The notes beneath the pieces are model-generated. The model saw only the letters and a list, made by a program, of their open reading frames with translations. It had not been told where the DNA came from and made no database searches. The translations under genes were made by a program, and so were the position numbers. From Fragum whitleyi (lineage: Eukaryota > Mollusca > Bivalvia > Cardiida > Cardiidae): 64,000 nt of DNA. Of this stretch, positions 35,560 to 48,354 are shown in pieces. Where the stretch lies: contig OX411559.1 of assembly GCA_948146395.1 (NCBI GenBank), forward strand, positions 33,808,215 through 33,872,214. Reading direction: 5' to 3'. Within the stretch, counting starts at the first letter, position 1. The number at the start of each line of letters is the position of its first letter.

Positions 35560-36465
35560 TATATTTCTTAATTTGTCCTTCTAACTTGGAAATAATAGAT
35601 CGATCTCACCGACTTTGTATCAAACGCTTTCAAGGTCTCCAAAGGAGGTCTTTTAAATTGTCTTCCGTTAGAATCCGAAATAGATTGTCGTAGGTTTAAC
35701 TTCCTGGGTCAGTTATGTCAATTAAAAATTGACTCTACGACCAAAAATTTATTTTTGATTCGTTTAGCATCTTACATGCAAGGATTTGAAACTGTCGGCT
35801 TTTTTAATACCATCGGACATTTATTGCAAAAAACGATTTAGTAAATATCGTTGATCAATATGTGAGAGACAGTTTCTTTCAATATATATCAAACTGGTCT
35901 CGTTTTTATTCAACTAGAATTAAAACTTATTTTGCAGAGAAATGGGAAAACAGAATAATTACACAAGAATATACCGTAATTTTTAACCTCTTTTATGCTC
36001 TACTACGTTTTGGTTTTATGCAAAAAGATTTCCTTACATATGTGAATGCTGTTTTTCAGCCGCTCAGCTTGTCGCCTTCTCAGCCTACTTTGTAAATGAA
36101 TGTGCTAGATGCAATGCCCGTGACATTCGATGTGATCTTATGACTCATGTTATTTTTGATTGTGAATACGTAGGAATAAAACGCAGTCAATTTAAACGAT
36201 ACGTAAGTCAGTATTTTGATAATGATACATTGGTAACTTTAGATGGTTTGAGTACATTTGAATATATATCTTATTTATTAAATGACAATTCTAGCTTACA
36301 TAGGATTAATGTTGACAAAATGCTTAGGTTTAAAAGAATTTCCTATCATTCACTTCAGAGGTTATTGTATTATGAACACAGTTGGTTTCAACCATCTTTC
36401 GCTTTCAAATGCAGACTTGTTTTAAATCCGGTGCGCTGTCCTGTATTCTACCTTGCAGGTTAAAG
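35560..36465 (+). pseudogene. Decayed 3' end of a LINE ORF2
   Basis: Broken reading frames give SNLEIIDRSHRLCIKRFQG, then FLGQLCQL, and near the end CNARDIRCDLMTHVIFDCEY, a C-terminal C-x2-C...H-x4-C finger. These line up with the end of the LINE ORF at 14809-17985 (LEKAHRFCIKYIQ, FLGQLCRL, and its finger). It is therefore a 5'-truncated, stop-ridden member of a related LINE group on the opposite strand. Confidence 0.7.
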
Positions 36466-36690
36466 CACTGTGTTTGCAAAGAAGCATAACTAGTTTGATC
36501 AAATAGAGTGTACGTCTAAAATAAATATAAATTACAAATAAATTACCACTGAATAATTGCAATTCAATAAAGTAAGATTTCTGATTGGTTTAAATCGCAT
36601 CACGTTGGGAAATCCATTGCACTTTATTTCTGTATAAAATGCAATAGGTATTTCGGGAAACCCCCGACCTTTGATCTGAAAGTACTTTTT

Positions 36691-36814
36691 CTTTTTCACT
36701 GCGTTTATTGGGGTATAAAGTGCAATTGCATTATCACATGGCTTAATCATAACGCCCTACTTGCCATGTGCTAAGGCAATTAGACTTTATACCCCACTAA
36801 ACGCAGTGAAAAAG
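36691..36814. repeat. Fold-back element
   Basis: CTTTTTCACTGCGTTTATTG...GGTATAAAGTGCAATT at the left pairs with AATTAGACTTTATACCCCAC...TAAACGCAGTGAAAAAG at the right. An inner CATGGC/GCCATG arm is also present. Confidence 0.85.
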
Positions 36815-37488
36815 ACACTCATCCCAATAATATATTGTTTATTGTATTCTTTTCTATTTATATGTTTAAATTATATACAAAAACTCCTACTGTGGAGGAA
36901 TTAAAGATATATATAACTGTGTTCACAGATAGCTTCGCCAATTGTTTACTCAACGTCATCTTTAGCGCGAACGTTGATTCTTTCGACGTTATATAACCCA
37001 CGCGCTAAAAGACGCGGTTTATTTTCTGTGGAATATCAATACTTTGTTATACATCCAGAAAAAATGTTTTAATACAATTTTACACCATAAGTAGGATAAA
37101 AAAAGTACTTTCGGAATTGTCATCGTGCTGTAAAGGATATAATTTCATTTTCGCTATGTTGTGTGTTCGCTATGATATGCGGGAGGCGTTAAATGTATTT
37201 AGCAAAGTCCTCAGGCTCCGCCCTCCGATTTTATCTTTGGCATATAACTGCTCCTCCATCAGACTTTATTCATCGATACATCATAGCGTATACTAAATCA
37301 TTTCATGAATAGATCATAGGATATTCAATATGAGAATAAAAGATAATGACCGATAAACATGTATTATGCTCACGCGATAAGCGCGATATTGTATATAAAC
37401 ACTGGATCAATCCATGTTATTGAAAACAGTGTTCATGTCGATTGGCTGTGTTTATTATACTGAAAAAACATGCAGTAGTTTATCGGAG

Positions 37489-37562
37489 TGGCGTAGTCGA
37501 GTGGATAAGGACGACAGAATTTTGACCAAGCGGACAGAGTTCAAGTCTGCATTACGACATAA
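37489..37562 (+). other. tRNA-like sequence
   Basis: CGGAGTGGCGTAGTCGAGTG resembles a Leu/Ser-type D-arm, and GAGTTCAAGTCTGC resembles a T-arm. The anticodon arm and acceptor stem do not pair well, so it is probably a decayed tRNA or SINE head. Confidence 0.35.
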
Positions 37563-38023
37563 AAAATAACTTTTTCAATTTATACATTTAATGGCATATT
37601 TTTTTAAAAAAAAAAATTGTTAAATGTTGTGCTAATTTTGAAAATTCTTCAAAGGCTTTTTGTATTCTTTGGATTGAATAGATATATACTATATTTACTT
37701 CACCGTGGGGATGGCTACTTTAGATAGAGCTTGAAACTGCAATTTGACTATTCGAAGATTCCAAATTAAAAAGATTTCACGCTGATAAACCGAATGCAAT
37801 AGCCAAAACAATTGTAGACCAAAGGCGATTGTTTCATGATTCGATATTTTATCGCATAGAATCGATAAACGTTTCTCCGAACGGTATAATCCTGTATGTT
37901 TAATCCTATGATACATATCTAAAATATAAAGAAACACATAGAAAAGAAATTTATCTGCGTGTATTTGATGATGTAAAAAATTTAATTTTCTCGAATAAAA
38001 CCAACAATAACAAAATGTGCCGA

Positions 38024-38106
38024 TGACAGGATACGAACCGGGAGCGTTTTGGTAACAATCAGTCGATAGTCTAACATGCGTATCCATTGAGCCATCGCAG
38101 TCATTT
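38024..38106 (-). other. tRNA-like sequence (Arg-like A-box), possible SINE head
   Basis: On the minus strand ATGGCTCAATGGATACGC resembles an A-box and CCCGGTTCGTATCCTG a B-box. Acceptor ends do not pair convincingly. The reading frame over it (37695-38117) has no recognisable domain. Confidence 0.4.
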
Positions 38107-38247
38107 ACATACGTCACGGTATTTTAAACATATTATATCAGGTTCTGTACAGGAAGTTAACATATTCGATAAGTTACCTGCACTACCTATAGAAAATATC
38201 GATATAACCGTGTAAATGTTAACATTATCGCATGCAATTTATACATA

Positions 38248-38540
38248 CAGTTAATAAATCGAGAAATTGACCTTCATTCCGAACAAAACAACTCTATATC
38301 GCTCACTCAGTGATTCATGCAACTAATCCAAGCATTCATTTAAACCTTAAAAACACGCTAAAATCGCTAAAAATGATGAAATGAACTACTACGTTCAAAA
38401 TAAAACTTATTATTAAAAATTCTATAAATTACTGAAATACTTGATATGTGTAAGCTTATGATGGGTTTGGGAAGACGTAGAAAGCTTTTCGAAGAACCTG
38501 TATGCGTATGTTATTAAAGGGGAGTAATATAATAATAGGT
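38248..38540. mobile_element. TA-flanked MITE, family A, truncated
   Basis: The left end CAGTTAATAAATCGAGAAAT next to ATA is followed by AAACCTTAAAAACACGCTAA and AAGGGGAGTAATATAAT, after which similarity stops. Confidence 0.65.
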
Positions 38541-41324
38541 TTAACCTATAGACGGGAAAAGTAATTTGAAGAAAGAACCATTCTTGATTTACCCATTTAC
38601 TGAACTTAAGCTACCGAATTTAACAATAAAGCTCCTGCACCCCAGACTTTTGCTGTATCGACACGTATGAATGATGTATCAAATTCAATCTTATGTGTCT
38701 GTCTGTTCCGACCGCTCTTTTTTTCTCGCTTGAATGGGGTTTAATGACACTTTTTGTCATTTTTAAGTCACATGCGAAGAAAATAGAATGCTTTGTTGAC
38801 CTTTTTCTACTCCGAAGATATTGTCACTGGAAAAATTAGTGCAGTTATAATGTGAAACAAACTTCCCCAGGTGCTGTAAAAACATGCGCATGATAACTTA
38901 TTTTCAGAAGACCAAAAAGGCTATTTATTTAATCGATGGCTACTTGATTTTTCTCATTTATTTCTAAATTGATTTCCTCAGTCACAGTCATTTAGATAAG
39001 TGCTAACATCAGAGAAATTAAGATTAAAATAAGTGAAAAATACTCAATACAATTCTTGTTGATTTTTTCTTCGTAAAAAATATAGGGGGGGGGGGATACT
39101 TTGAATATGGGCGCACGTATAAAAACTGCGTCAGGTCTAAATCCTAAAGGATGCGATTCCGACAAGATGTTGGCCGGCATAGCTTTAGCTAGAATAGCTG
39201 TATTTACATTTTTTTTAAATCAAACTGCGAATTTTGTTATAGATTTAATCTTTTTTCATGTCTTTACCGGGAATATTGCAATAGATTTCATCTCTTTCAA
39301 GTCATATCCCACTTTTTACCCAAACGTTAACGCAACAGCAATGACGTTGTTTAAGCGGGAAAAAGTAGGGTCTTATTTCCCCAAAGTGTAGAATGACGTC
39401 ATTTGTGGAGGGTAAAAGAAAAACGTCATCCAGACGAGATTCAAAGCAAAAATGTGAAACTTTTTTACATGTAAGGGTGATTATTATCCTAATTTTACGA
39501 CAACAATCTAAATTTTGATAATGATCGACAGGAATAAAATCGAACAAAAAAATGTTGATAAATTAAAATAAATAATAAAACAAAATGGCGATATCTCGCG
39601 AGATCATCATCCTCCATGTAGGCCGCCATTACGACACAAAATTAAACTTTGATGGTATATGTATTTCATTTTGATTTTGATTATTTTAATGATTTACAAG
39701 CGTTATCTAGAAGCGGGAAAAGCCGCAAAGCGCCCGGGCGCTTTGCGTTACTTTTCCCGTAATAAGTATCGCTAATTGTGTTCACCAGAGAGTATTTTTT
39801 TATTTCATTGAGTTCTCAAACTAATAACCCAATCACACTAGGAAAACGCGAACCGGATTCTTACATGAATGTGAACAGGTTTTTTAGTCATACCTCTATG
39901 AAATCAACAAACATTGTCTTCATATCTTATATTAAATATCGTGAAGCAAAAATAAAAAGATTTGCCAGTTAAGAAAACAATTTTAACGGGCTACTTTTTG
40001 CGGACGATTATTAAACAGCTTCGTACTCAAAATTGTTTTCATATGGGAATAGAACCAACTATTTAGCCAATCAGATGGCGCGAATATTGATTGACACATT
40101 TAAACATAAATTATCGAGGCAAGCCATTGAAACACACACTCACAAATACACACTAAGGTGAATTACTAAAATATCATGTAAAACCTGAATATTTACAACT
40201 ATTGAAAGAAAGTTAAAAAAAGAGACTTATTCAGACAAAAAGCGAAAAAAGAAAACTTACTTGGTGCACTTAATATCGGAAAACGTCAATGCTCTTGAAA
40301 GAGGTAAAAGGAGAATTAAGTCAACGTTTACATACAGTCAACCACTAATACCACTTATGATCTCAAGTTACATCTATTTTCCGAAAATGATGTTTTGTCC
40401 CCATTAGAAACGACCTGCCTTAGAGTTCGCATATGTTAATATTTTCATAATGTGGCGCCCCAGAGCTTAAAAGTCGTAAGTGTCTATACGTTTATAGGCA
40501 AGTAGGATCTTTTAGCCCTAAGACATTGAATTAGGCAATTGAATTTCAGTACTTAAAGTCTTTGTTAATCATATTACCGTACTTTAGGTAATTTTTGCGT
40601 GGTTTTAATGTCGCCATTTTTGCGAAAAAAGACGCACCAGGATTAAATTTTATGTACAAGTCGTGACGTGATTTTCAAACGGCGTTATATTTCGCGGCAT
40701 AATTTGTACCAATTAATTTCGGAATTTCCTTGATTTATCTCTACAAAACAAGGTCATATTATTGAAAGAATATGAAATTTGTGCTCATAAAATACCGAAT
40801 TTATTAAACTCGTTACCTAAAATAAATAAAAAACTCGGTGCAGTCTCCTTTTTATCTGCTTATAGATGCTTGGTTTCATATATGAGCCAGTGCGTGACAT
40901 TTCCAACAATTTCATATGTGCGTGACTGACAGATATTGAGAAGATTTGACAAGAACACGCTGCATTTAAAACATTCCTCCGATTATGGTTCAAGCCACGT
41001 GGTCCTAAGCTATCTTTACAGCGCGTAGTGAAGACTGATCAGACTGTGCGGCTGCACAGGCTGGTCTGATATTTACGTCATGCACATGTGCAATTGTTTG
41101 AAATGTCACGCAATGTCTCAAATTCGGATTTCAATGACCACTCATTCAAAAAAGTCATTTCCTCACTGTCAAAAACGTTTCCTGTCCAACAGACAAAAAA
41201 AAAAGTTTTGAAATTTTATCAACGAAATGTATTTTGTTGCAACTCTTTTGCAATTGGACCAGTTTTAAATTCTATCGAAGGAAAATGGATTATTCAATAT
41301 TTAATAGAATTTTCAATACGCATT
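38541..41324. other. Stretch without recognisable genes
   Basis: No convincing reading frame, RNA gene or long repeat. It contains a short perfect fold-back at 39713-39759 (CGGGAAAAG...CTTTTCCCG around CAAAGCGCCCGGGCGCTTTG) and an imperfect GATCAGACTGTGCGGCTGCACAGGCTGGTCTGAT hairpin near 41037-41070. Confidence 0.6.
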
Positions 41325-41584
41325 TGTGACCCGTGACGCGAAAAGGACCATCTGGGAACCCCTTAAAATCAACATTTGAAACGGAGATTGGTTCTAGTAC
41401 AGGCCAACCAGAGGTCGTATTTGAAAAATTAATTCACTGGAAGGTAGATTTAACATTTAAGATTCAGAAAATAAGCGCATTGCGAAAAGATTCGACCTAG
41501 TCAGTCTACGCAAACCGCGCAGTCTGACTAGGGCCGACACTTTACGCACTACCCACATGGTCCCCTTTCACGTGACGGGTCACA
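41325..41584. mobile_element. MITE, family B, best copy
   Basis: Terminal inverted repeats TGTGACCCGTGACGCGAAAA...GGACCATCTGGG and its inverse ...CACGTGACGGGTCACA, about 30 bp each. A palindromic core CGACCTAGTCAGTCTACGC...GCGCAGTCTGACTAGGGCCG lies at 41497-41538. No protein is encoded. Confidence 0.8.
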
Positions 41585-41703
41585 TATATCCTATAAACAT
41601 TGAAATCCTTAACAAGTGTTTGTATAATAGTACACTTACGAACGAGATAATATTTCTGACCTACAAAGCAGTATCGATCGAGACAACCCTTTTTCTTATC
41701 ATA

Positions 41704-42036
41704 CAGTTAACAATATCGTTAAATTGATAAGGTGAATGATTCTGGAATGGTTTTGGAATGGAACTGAATGAGTGAGAGGAGCGAGTTTCTAGTGAAATTA
41801 AAGGGAGGTAATCCAATATCGCTAATTTCGTTCATGATAGTACCCCCCTTTACAACATATGCATACAAGTTCTATAAACAGATCCCATGACTTCACAAAC
41901 CAATCATACGATTACGAAATTCAATGAAGTAAATGAAATCGTTTTTGAAATCGTTTTTAAACGGTTTGAGTGAGTTTTTGGAAACCATTCCAAAACGCTC
42001 AAACCCATTGAAAAATATAGAATAAACAACGTCATT

Positions 42037-42067
<31 letters not shown>

Positions 42068-42075
42068 GAGAAAAG
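41704..42075. mobile_element. TA-flanked MITE, family A, right part replaced
   Basis: TA-CAGTTAACAATATCGTTAAA at the left and AAGGGAGGTAATCCAATATC in the centre. The right half then switches to reverse-orientation family text (ACGCTCAAACCCATTGAAAA) and ends in a 22-base A run (42039-42060). It is probably two copies recombined. Confidence 0.65.
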
Positions 42076-42569
42076 TCTACTGATATGATAAGAGGAGAAT
42101 TGAAGTGAATGAAAAAGTGTTTATTTCAAGTAAATAAGTTTTTTTTCTGTTTTTTTTTTTTCTTTTTGTTCTTTCAGCTTTTCATGACGAATTATTCTCA
42201 AAAATTATGATTTTTCAGCCGTTATTTAAGAATCTGAAGATATTTATGTAAGAATACGATTGTTTCACGTCAGTGAATTAAACCAGTGGTGTTGGCGACG
42301 TCGTGTGTTTTCACTCAAAGTTTGAGGTTGAGCGTGAGATTGGCCGAGTGGTGTTCAAAATGACCAAAAGGGTGATCAAATATTCACTTTATATGTTGAA
42401 ATGATGTTCATCTAATCAAAATGTTTTTCACAGACTGATAAAACTTCAAAGAAACGAATTTCCCATTATATTTTGTTGAAATCCATCTGTTTAACCCTAT
42501 ATTGTATATTCCAATATATATCATTTCTAAAGAAATGACATCTGCCCATAGAGGACATTCTTTTCATCT

Positions 42570-43095
42570 GATCACAATACCTTAATGTAGACTGTAAAGG
42601 GTCACTCGAGGCTCATTCCAGTGAAATTTGGTTGATATCCATCGGTTAGGTTCTAGGAAAATGATTTTCAAAGTTTCAACTAAATAATATACGGAAAAAT
42701 CATCTCCGCCCATACACGACATATTTTTCATCCAATTACAATATTTTTTGTGGACTGATAAAGGGTCACTAAAGGATCATTCCAGTGAAATTTGGTTGAG
42801 ATCCATCGGTGAAATTCTGAGAAAAGTAACATATAACCATATATGGAAATAAGCCACGCCAATTAAATCCTTGTTTTTCATTGGATCAAAAATCTTTGAA
42901 CAACTTTGACAGAGGGTCACCCTAGGATCATTCCTGTGAAGTTTGGTTGAAATTCATCCAGGAGTTTCCGAAGAAAAGATTCTGAAAGTAAAAGGTTTAC
43001 GACCGGACGCACTGACGTATTGACGGACGGACGCACGACTGACGCAGCGCCATGACAAAAACCCCAGTGGTTTTCAGTCAGTGGAGCTAAAAAAA
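42570..43095. mobile_element. Non-coding element with ~155-bp internal repeats and GGAC run
   Basis: The unit GGGTCACTCGAGGCTCATTC-CAGTGAAATTTGGTTGA-ATCCATCGGT recurs near 42598, 42763 and 42913. It is followed by GACGTATTGACGGACGGACG (43013-43032) and ends around CCAGTGGTTTTCAGTCAGTGG. It has the same architecture as the elements at 8.6 and 48.4 kb in different sequence. Confidence 0.6.
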
Positions 43096-43179
43096 TAAAT
43101 GTAATTCCTATAAAGTTTGCATTGATATTGAAACTTGCCGAGCCTGGGTCGAAACTTTTCACATTAATCATATATACTC

Positions 43180-44380
43180 AGAACATAAAGTTAAGCGCCA
43201 CTAAGTTTTAAGTTAATAAAATTTCTATCGAAAACTTTAATAACGTATCTATGTTGTCAAACGCTTAGAACAACCTTGTAGCTATTGATTAAAAACGTTT
43301 CGGATGCACGTGCATATTCAGCAAGTCTCGTGCAATGACTGTAAAGCCAGGGCTCGTGCAAAGTGGAAAATCAGCTTTTCTGTCAGAGATACTTACGTCG
43401 TGGAGCTCGTGCAATTGTTTACATTTCGATTTGAAACTCAGTCATGGCAAGGCCTAGATTGTCTACAAATGAAAGATGGCGAATAATTGGAATGCGAGAT
43501 TCTGGAATGTCTTGTAGAGCCATTGCCAGATAGCTGGGGCATCATAGCTGCAATAATGTACCCCTCTTTCTGATATGCTGCCGGTCGAGGGCTACAATTT
43601 CCTCCCTATTTGTTTTTTGTTGCAATTATCAAATTTCTGTTTTTTCAAATTGAGAGGTTATCTAAGAGCTAATGTCATACCTACCTTAGTTTTGAAAGCA
43701 AATAATGATAATGGAACCAATACATCACTTGTATTGTTCTTAAAAAAGTGTTTTCTTTTTCAATTGTTCAAATTTTGAAGTTCGGAGGCCATGACAGGTA
43801 TGTTGATCATGTGGTTTACTGTGACGTCACTTTGTTTACTTATTCCATGCTGTCAAAACAGGTGCTGGGTAAAAAGCATAGTAGCTATTTTTACCTACCT
43901 TTCAAAACCTTTTCGAATTTGAAGCATTTCGTAGCCTGTATCCATCTACTACCTTACCAATTTAAGTGATTTTACAATATTTTTCATTCAATTTTCATAT
44001 TTTATTATGATCAAAGCAAGTTTGTTTACAAAAAAATACTACGGCTCCCAAATATGGCGACCTCATTTTTCATTAGCTGAATTTTGGCGGGAAACGGGAG
44101 AACTCACGAGATTTTCAATAACATCAACCAAAATGGCTGACTTTGAAGGGAAAAAGTACGATTTTCAGACAGTGATATTAATTAAAAGTGAAATTCTTGG
44201 GATATTTAAATTTGTGGCGATAAATTTTTATTGGGACTTATAAATAAATTACCAAGGTAGGTTTAGATTGTAAAAAAGTGTTTTAAGCAATAACACATGT
44301 TCCAAAAATTAACCTTAAAGTGCCCGGAGTGAATCACTCCGGGCGCTGCAACATAGAATAAAGAGGGACCGCGTCGTATC
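43180..44380. other. Stretch without recognisable genes
   Basis: Several open frames of 60-84 codons, none with a domain or similarity to its neighbours that I can recognise. AT-rich unique-looking sequence. Confidence 0.5.
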
Positions 44381-44389
44381 CCTCCCACA

Positions 44390-44965
44390 TCAGATTATCA
44401 AAGGAGGAATACGTTATCGTATCTAGGGTATCACCACAGTGTCATAACACGTTTGGTACAAAAACACGCACAGACAAACGATGTTAAGGACCGTGTCAGA
44501 TCTGGACGCCCTAGAGTAACGTCTATTCGAGAGGATAGAGCACTTTTGCGTCACGTCAGAAGTCTGCCCTTCACCAGTGCGCACGACTAAGGGACAATAC
44601 ACACAGACGGGTCTCTATTTCAACAGTGCGAAATCGACTTCGAATGGCTGGGTATAAGGCACGAAGACCCCTCAAACGTCCAAAGTTACAACAGAGACAC
44701 ACCAATGAACGTCTAATATGGTGTAGAGCTAGGGCACGTTGGAACTTGGCATCATGGCGTCGGATCAATTGGTCAGATGAGTGCAGGATGTTGTTGCATG
44801 TCACCGATGGCCGAATTCGTGTTTGGAGACAACCTAACACCCGATTTGCACCAAAGTACGTCCAACCAACCTATTAGGGTGGCGGTGGCTCCGTTATGAT
44901 ATGGGGTTGTGTCTCCTACGGAATTAAAATTTCATAAAATGTCTACAAAGGTATGGAAGGATTAA
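44390..44965 (+). pseudogene. Tc1-type transposase remnant
   Basis: Broken frames give RLRMAGYKARRPLKRPKL, HTNERLIWCRARARWN, RRINWSDECRMLLHVTDGR, then after a stop codon GGGGSVMIWGC. These are the WSDE and GGG-SVMVWGC blocks of Tc1-family DDE transposases, carrying the first catalytic D (WSDE). The upstream helix-turn-helix part is also damaged and no intact terminal repeats were found. Confidence 0.8.
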
Positions 44966-45559
44966 ATGTAACGTATTCTTATACATTTCTATTACAATAC
45001 CACCAGGACCTGGTGATCGATTATTTTTAAATCGGGTTCACCCGATTTATATACACCGTTTTCCAGAAATCGCATCAGTTGGACACATTACATTTTTACC
45101 CTAATCCGCTGAGCAATGTGTTAGATCAAACTATGTGTTTTCAAACACTGAAGAAACGGCCTTTCAGTCACAATCTACAAACTTTTTTTGTCTTATTTAC
45201 TTTTGCGACAACTAAAGAAGAGGCTAATACAAATTTTGATGTAATTTTCGCTTTTAGTAATTACCAGTTCGTATTTTCAGTGTTTATAACATGATTTTCA
45301 GTTGAGTGAAGGAGTTGAAACGTACAATAGGTTAACAGTAATAAATTTGTAGCAGTTACAATATTTCTGCTCTGATTTTTTTCTCGAACGGTCAAATACC
45401 GGTTGTAGGGCTGACAACCAATAAAATTTAGTTATGATCATCACGTGGTCAAAACACGCGCTCGAGTTCTTTCTTCATTTGTCATCTGTCGGAATCGTCT
45501 GCTTCTATAGTTGACATGATTTAATCCTAGTCTATTTTAGCACATATTTCTTTGCAATT

Positions 45560-45825
45560 GCGTTGAATTTGATCAGTTTATAAGGCTTTACGCCGTCATA
45601 TTGAGCGTGTGGTTCACCTAACCATGGATTCCTATTGTTTTTCATACCAGTACTACCACAACATCCATACCCAGCCTCCAGCTGCTCCATCACATAGGTT
45701 CGCGATATCAAACCATTGATGGACGACATTTTTGTCTGAAAGGGTATTTGTTGCGGCCGAGTATTGAACCCGGGACCTCTCGAACGAGAGGCAGGTGCGT
45801 TACAAACTGCGCTAAGGCCTAGGAT
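45560..45825 (-). mobile_element. tRNA-derived SINE, family 1
   Basis: Reverse copy. On the minus strand it has an A-box-like TAGCGCAGTTTGTAACGC, a good B-box (GGGTTCAATACTCGG), and a body with TTTGATATCGCGAACCTATG and GGAATCCATGGTTAGGTGAACC. The anticodon loop reads CCTCTCGTTCGAGAGG. Confidence 0.7.
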
Positions 45826-45851
45826 TACCGTTAAGTTTTGATAAATCGTCG

Positions 45852-45918
45852 GTGCTGTTATAAAATATCGTAACTACGGCTTTACTCAAGCCGTAGTTAC
45901 GAGATTTTATAACGACAC
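45852..45918. repeat. Fold-back element
   Basis: GTGCTGTTATAAAATATCGT pairs with its inverse around AACTACGGCTTTACTCAAGCCGTAGTT. A related short hairpin (AACTACAGCTTAAATCAAGCTGTAGTT) occurs at 12870-12897. Confidence 0.85.
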
Positions 45919-46177
45919 CTACGAAATATTGTTTGTCCGATATTGCGTCATTGTTAACTGGATAAAATCTTTCCCAGTTGTGCGCGAAAAAAGGGCTTCT
46001 CCAGTCCACTGGACCAAGGCTAAATATTTTTTTTGAAAATTCATGTGCGATTTTGGCATCTCAACTGTTACTGTGCCTATACACTGCAGAGACATGACCG
46101 GGATTTGCCATTATCTGCCTCTATATAAATGTTTCCCTCGGGCATCAAATTGATGCCGGTTCTATTCCCTTGACGTC

Positions 46178-46255
46178 TGACCGTATAGCGCAGTTGGTAG
46201 CATGTTGGATAATCAATCTTAGTTGAACTGGGTTCAGTCCCAAGTTGAATGGAAA
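46178..46255 (+). other. tRNA-like sequence
   Basis: TAGCGCAGTTGGTAGCATG is a good A-box and GGGTTCAGTCCC a good B-box. Acceptor pairing is poor, so it is probably a SINE head or pseudo-tRNA. Confidence 0.4.
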
Positions 46256-46429
46256 TGTTTCGTGACATATCTCTCAAGTTGAGTGGATATAACTTTGTAA
46301 ACTCCAGTTGGATGAGCTGGCGATGTCCTCGAAAAAATGGAGTGTTGAGTCAAAAAACTCACAAATTGGGCAAATATTTTACCAACTTTTATTGTCCAAA
46401 GTTGAGACCTTTTCATTGACTATTACACT

Positions 46430-47990
46430 ATCCCAGCCTCTCAATGGTGCCCGATTTACAGTGCTGACAGCAATTTGATTAATTGATTTTACGCTATCGA
46501 TTATTTCTTGTTCGGAAATTGGAATGTTAAGCAATTTGTATCATAATCGTTTTTGATAAAATTGAGAAATTCGTTGTCTATTGTTTCTTCGCACCCTTCA
46601 CGTGTAAAAAGCTTGCTAAAATAGTCGTGTCATTTTGATGCGTTAATTGTATTTTTCGTAGAATTGAGAGATCGTTATTGCATTTCATCTTGCCTTAGAA
46701 CTTTCCAAACGTTTGCGAACTTGTTTGCGCATTTATCAAAAGAGAGCGTTGTTCGCTTTGATATCGATTTGTTTGTCTGCATAATGCTTTGAATTTATTA
46801 CGTTTGCATAAATAGCTTAACCGTTACTCGTTATTATCAAATTTTCGGAATTTGCTCAATACGATGTATTTTTTTTCTTTTTTAGCGTTATTGCAGTCAA
46901 CATCCTACCATTTTGGTTGATTATGTCCATTTTGATTATAGAAATGAGTTTTGGCTTTCATTATACAGCCTGGGGACTGGAAATGTAAATTAACGATGGT
47001 AGAGCTAGGACAATATTTCTATAATTATTAGATTCTAGATTTTGAATAAATGGTCTAAAGGATTCTGAAAAAACTCAATAAATTTGGATTCTATTTCATT
47101 TTGGACCAATCTGTTAGCTTTACTTTGTTTAACCACTCACAAGTTGGTTGATAATCGATTAAATTTTTCAATTCTACTGTACAGTACAATGGAAAGTGAT
47201 CAGAGAAATTTTCATTACCGTCACCGATTATTTTCTTTATATTTTGGAATAAATCTGTAGAACAGATAATATAATCAACAACACTTGTCCCATTATAAGA
47301 AAAGCATGTAAAGTTACCGTCTTTATCGTTAAAAAGTCGACCCTTTAATATATGTAGATTGTGTGTGCAGCACATATCAGGGAGAGATAAACCGAATTTA
47401 TTAGTTTTTTTTTTCCTTCGAACACCTTTTGAGATTAAATTTGTTAAATCATTAAAAAGAAGGAAATGTCATCATTAGGTTTATAATCAAAATGATTCGA
47501 GGTTCGAGCATTAAAATGCCCTGCTAACAAAATATTAGCGTTTGGATATTGAGATATTACATCGTCGACAGTACGTTGTAGTATCTCTATACCATTAGAC
47601 TCACCAGATGAGTATAATATACTCGAGCTCTCTGGTGCTACATACGTATAGATCATGATTATATCCCTTTGACTTTCTGTGCAAGATGAAAAATGAATCA
47701 AAACACTTTCTTTGACATTTCGAAAAATTCTTGAAATCTTGAGAGTACCAAATAATTGTTTTCGTACAAATACGGTCAACCCTCCGGAACAACGAAGAGC
47801 ACTTGACTATTTAGATCTAAAGTAACTGTATTGATGATAATCTGGGAGAATGTTCTCAAAGTTTACATCACACATACCCCACGTTTCTACCAGTCCTATC
47901 AAATCATGTTGTTCACAGTATTTACGAAATAGATTATCGTTCTCAAATTACTTAAGTCCAGCAAAGTTCAAAGAAGCCAAGTGAAGGATG
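46430..47990 (-). pseudogene. Decayed LINE: endonuclease domain and RT linker
   Basis: Minus-strand frames broken by stops. The 5' part reads LIGLVETWG and GGLTVFVRKQLFG, then IIMIYTYVAPES and ILLAGHFNARTSNH (the GDFNAR box with D changed to H), then SVVDYIICSTDL and FSDHFPLYC. This is an AP-type endonuclease with most catalytic blocks visible. Further on come KCANKFANVWKVLRQ and ASK-HDYFSKLF, the linker before an RT, with several stops. The RT itself is absent. It belongs to a different LINE lineage from the one at 14-18 kb, judged by the block wording. Confidence 0.75.
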
Positions 47991-48354
47991 ATATTAGGAT
48001 TACCTCCCTTTATTGCTTAATGTGACATAGTTCCATTATGATTCTGGAGACTATAGAGTATGGTATTATCCTCTCTAAAAAATAAACGAAGTATGGGTTT
48101 TTGTCCTCTGTGAAAAAAGGAGATGTGGGTTTTTGTCCACAGTCAAAAGCAGACGGTGTGGGGTTTTGTCCTTTCTATAGAATTTTGGTTGTGGTGTTTG
48201 TCCCTGTGTTTTTTCCTACAATCAGGATTATCAAGTGGACTTTTATCACGTTAATTCAAATCAAAGTACTGAAAGTACTGATAAGTTGGAATGCGTTCAA
48301 GAGACTATGACATCAAGACACTAACGAAGCTGACGCCTCCCGCCCAGGTGATCA

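Noticed and set aside
37695..38117. 140-codon minus-strand frame
   Set aside because: Overlaps a tRNA-like sequence and shows no domain; probably chance.
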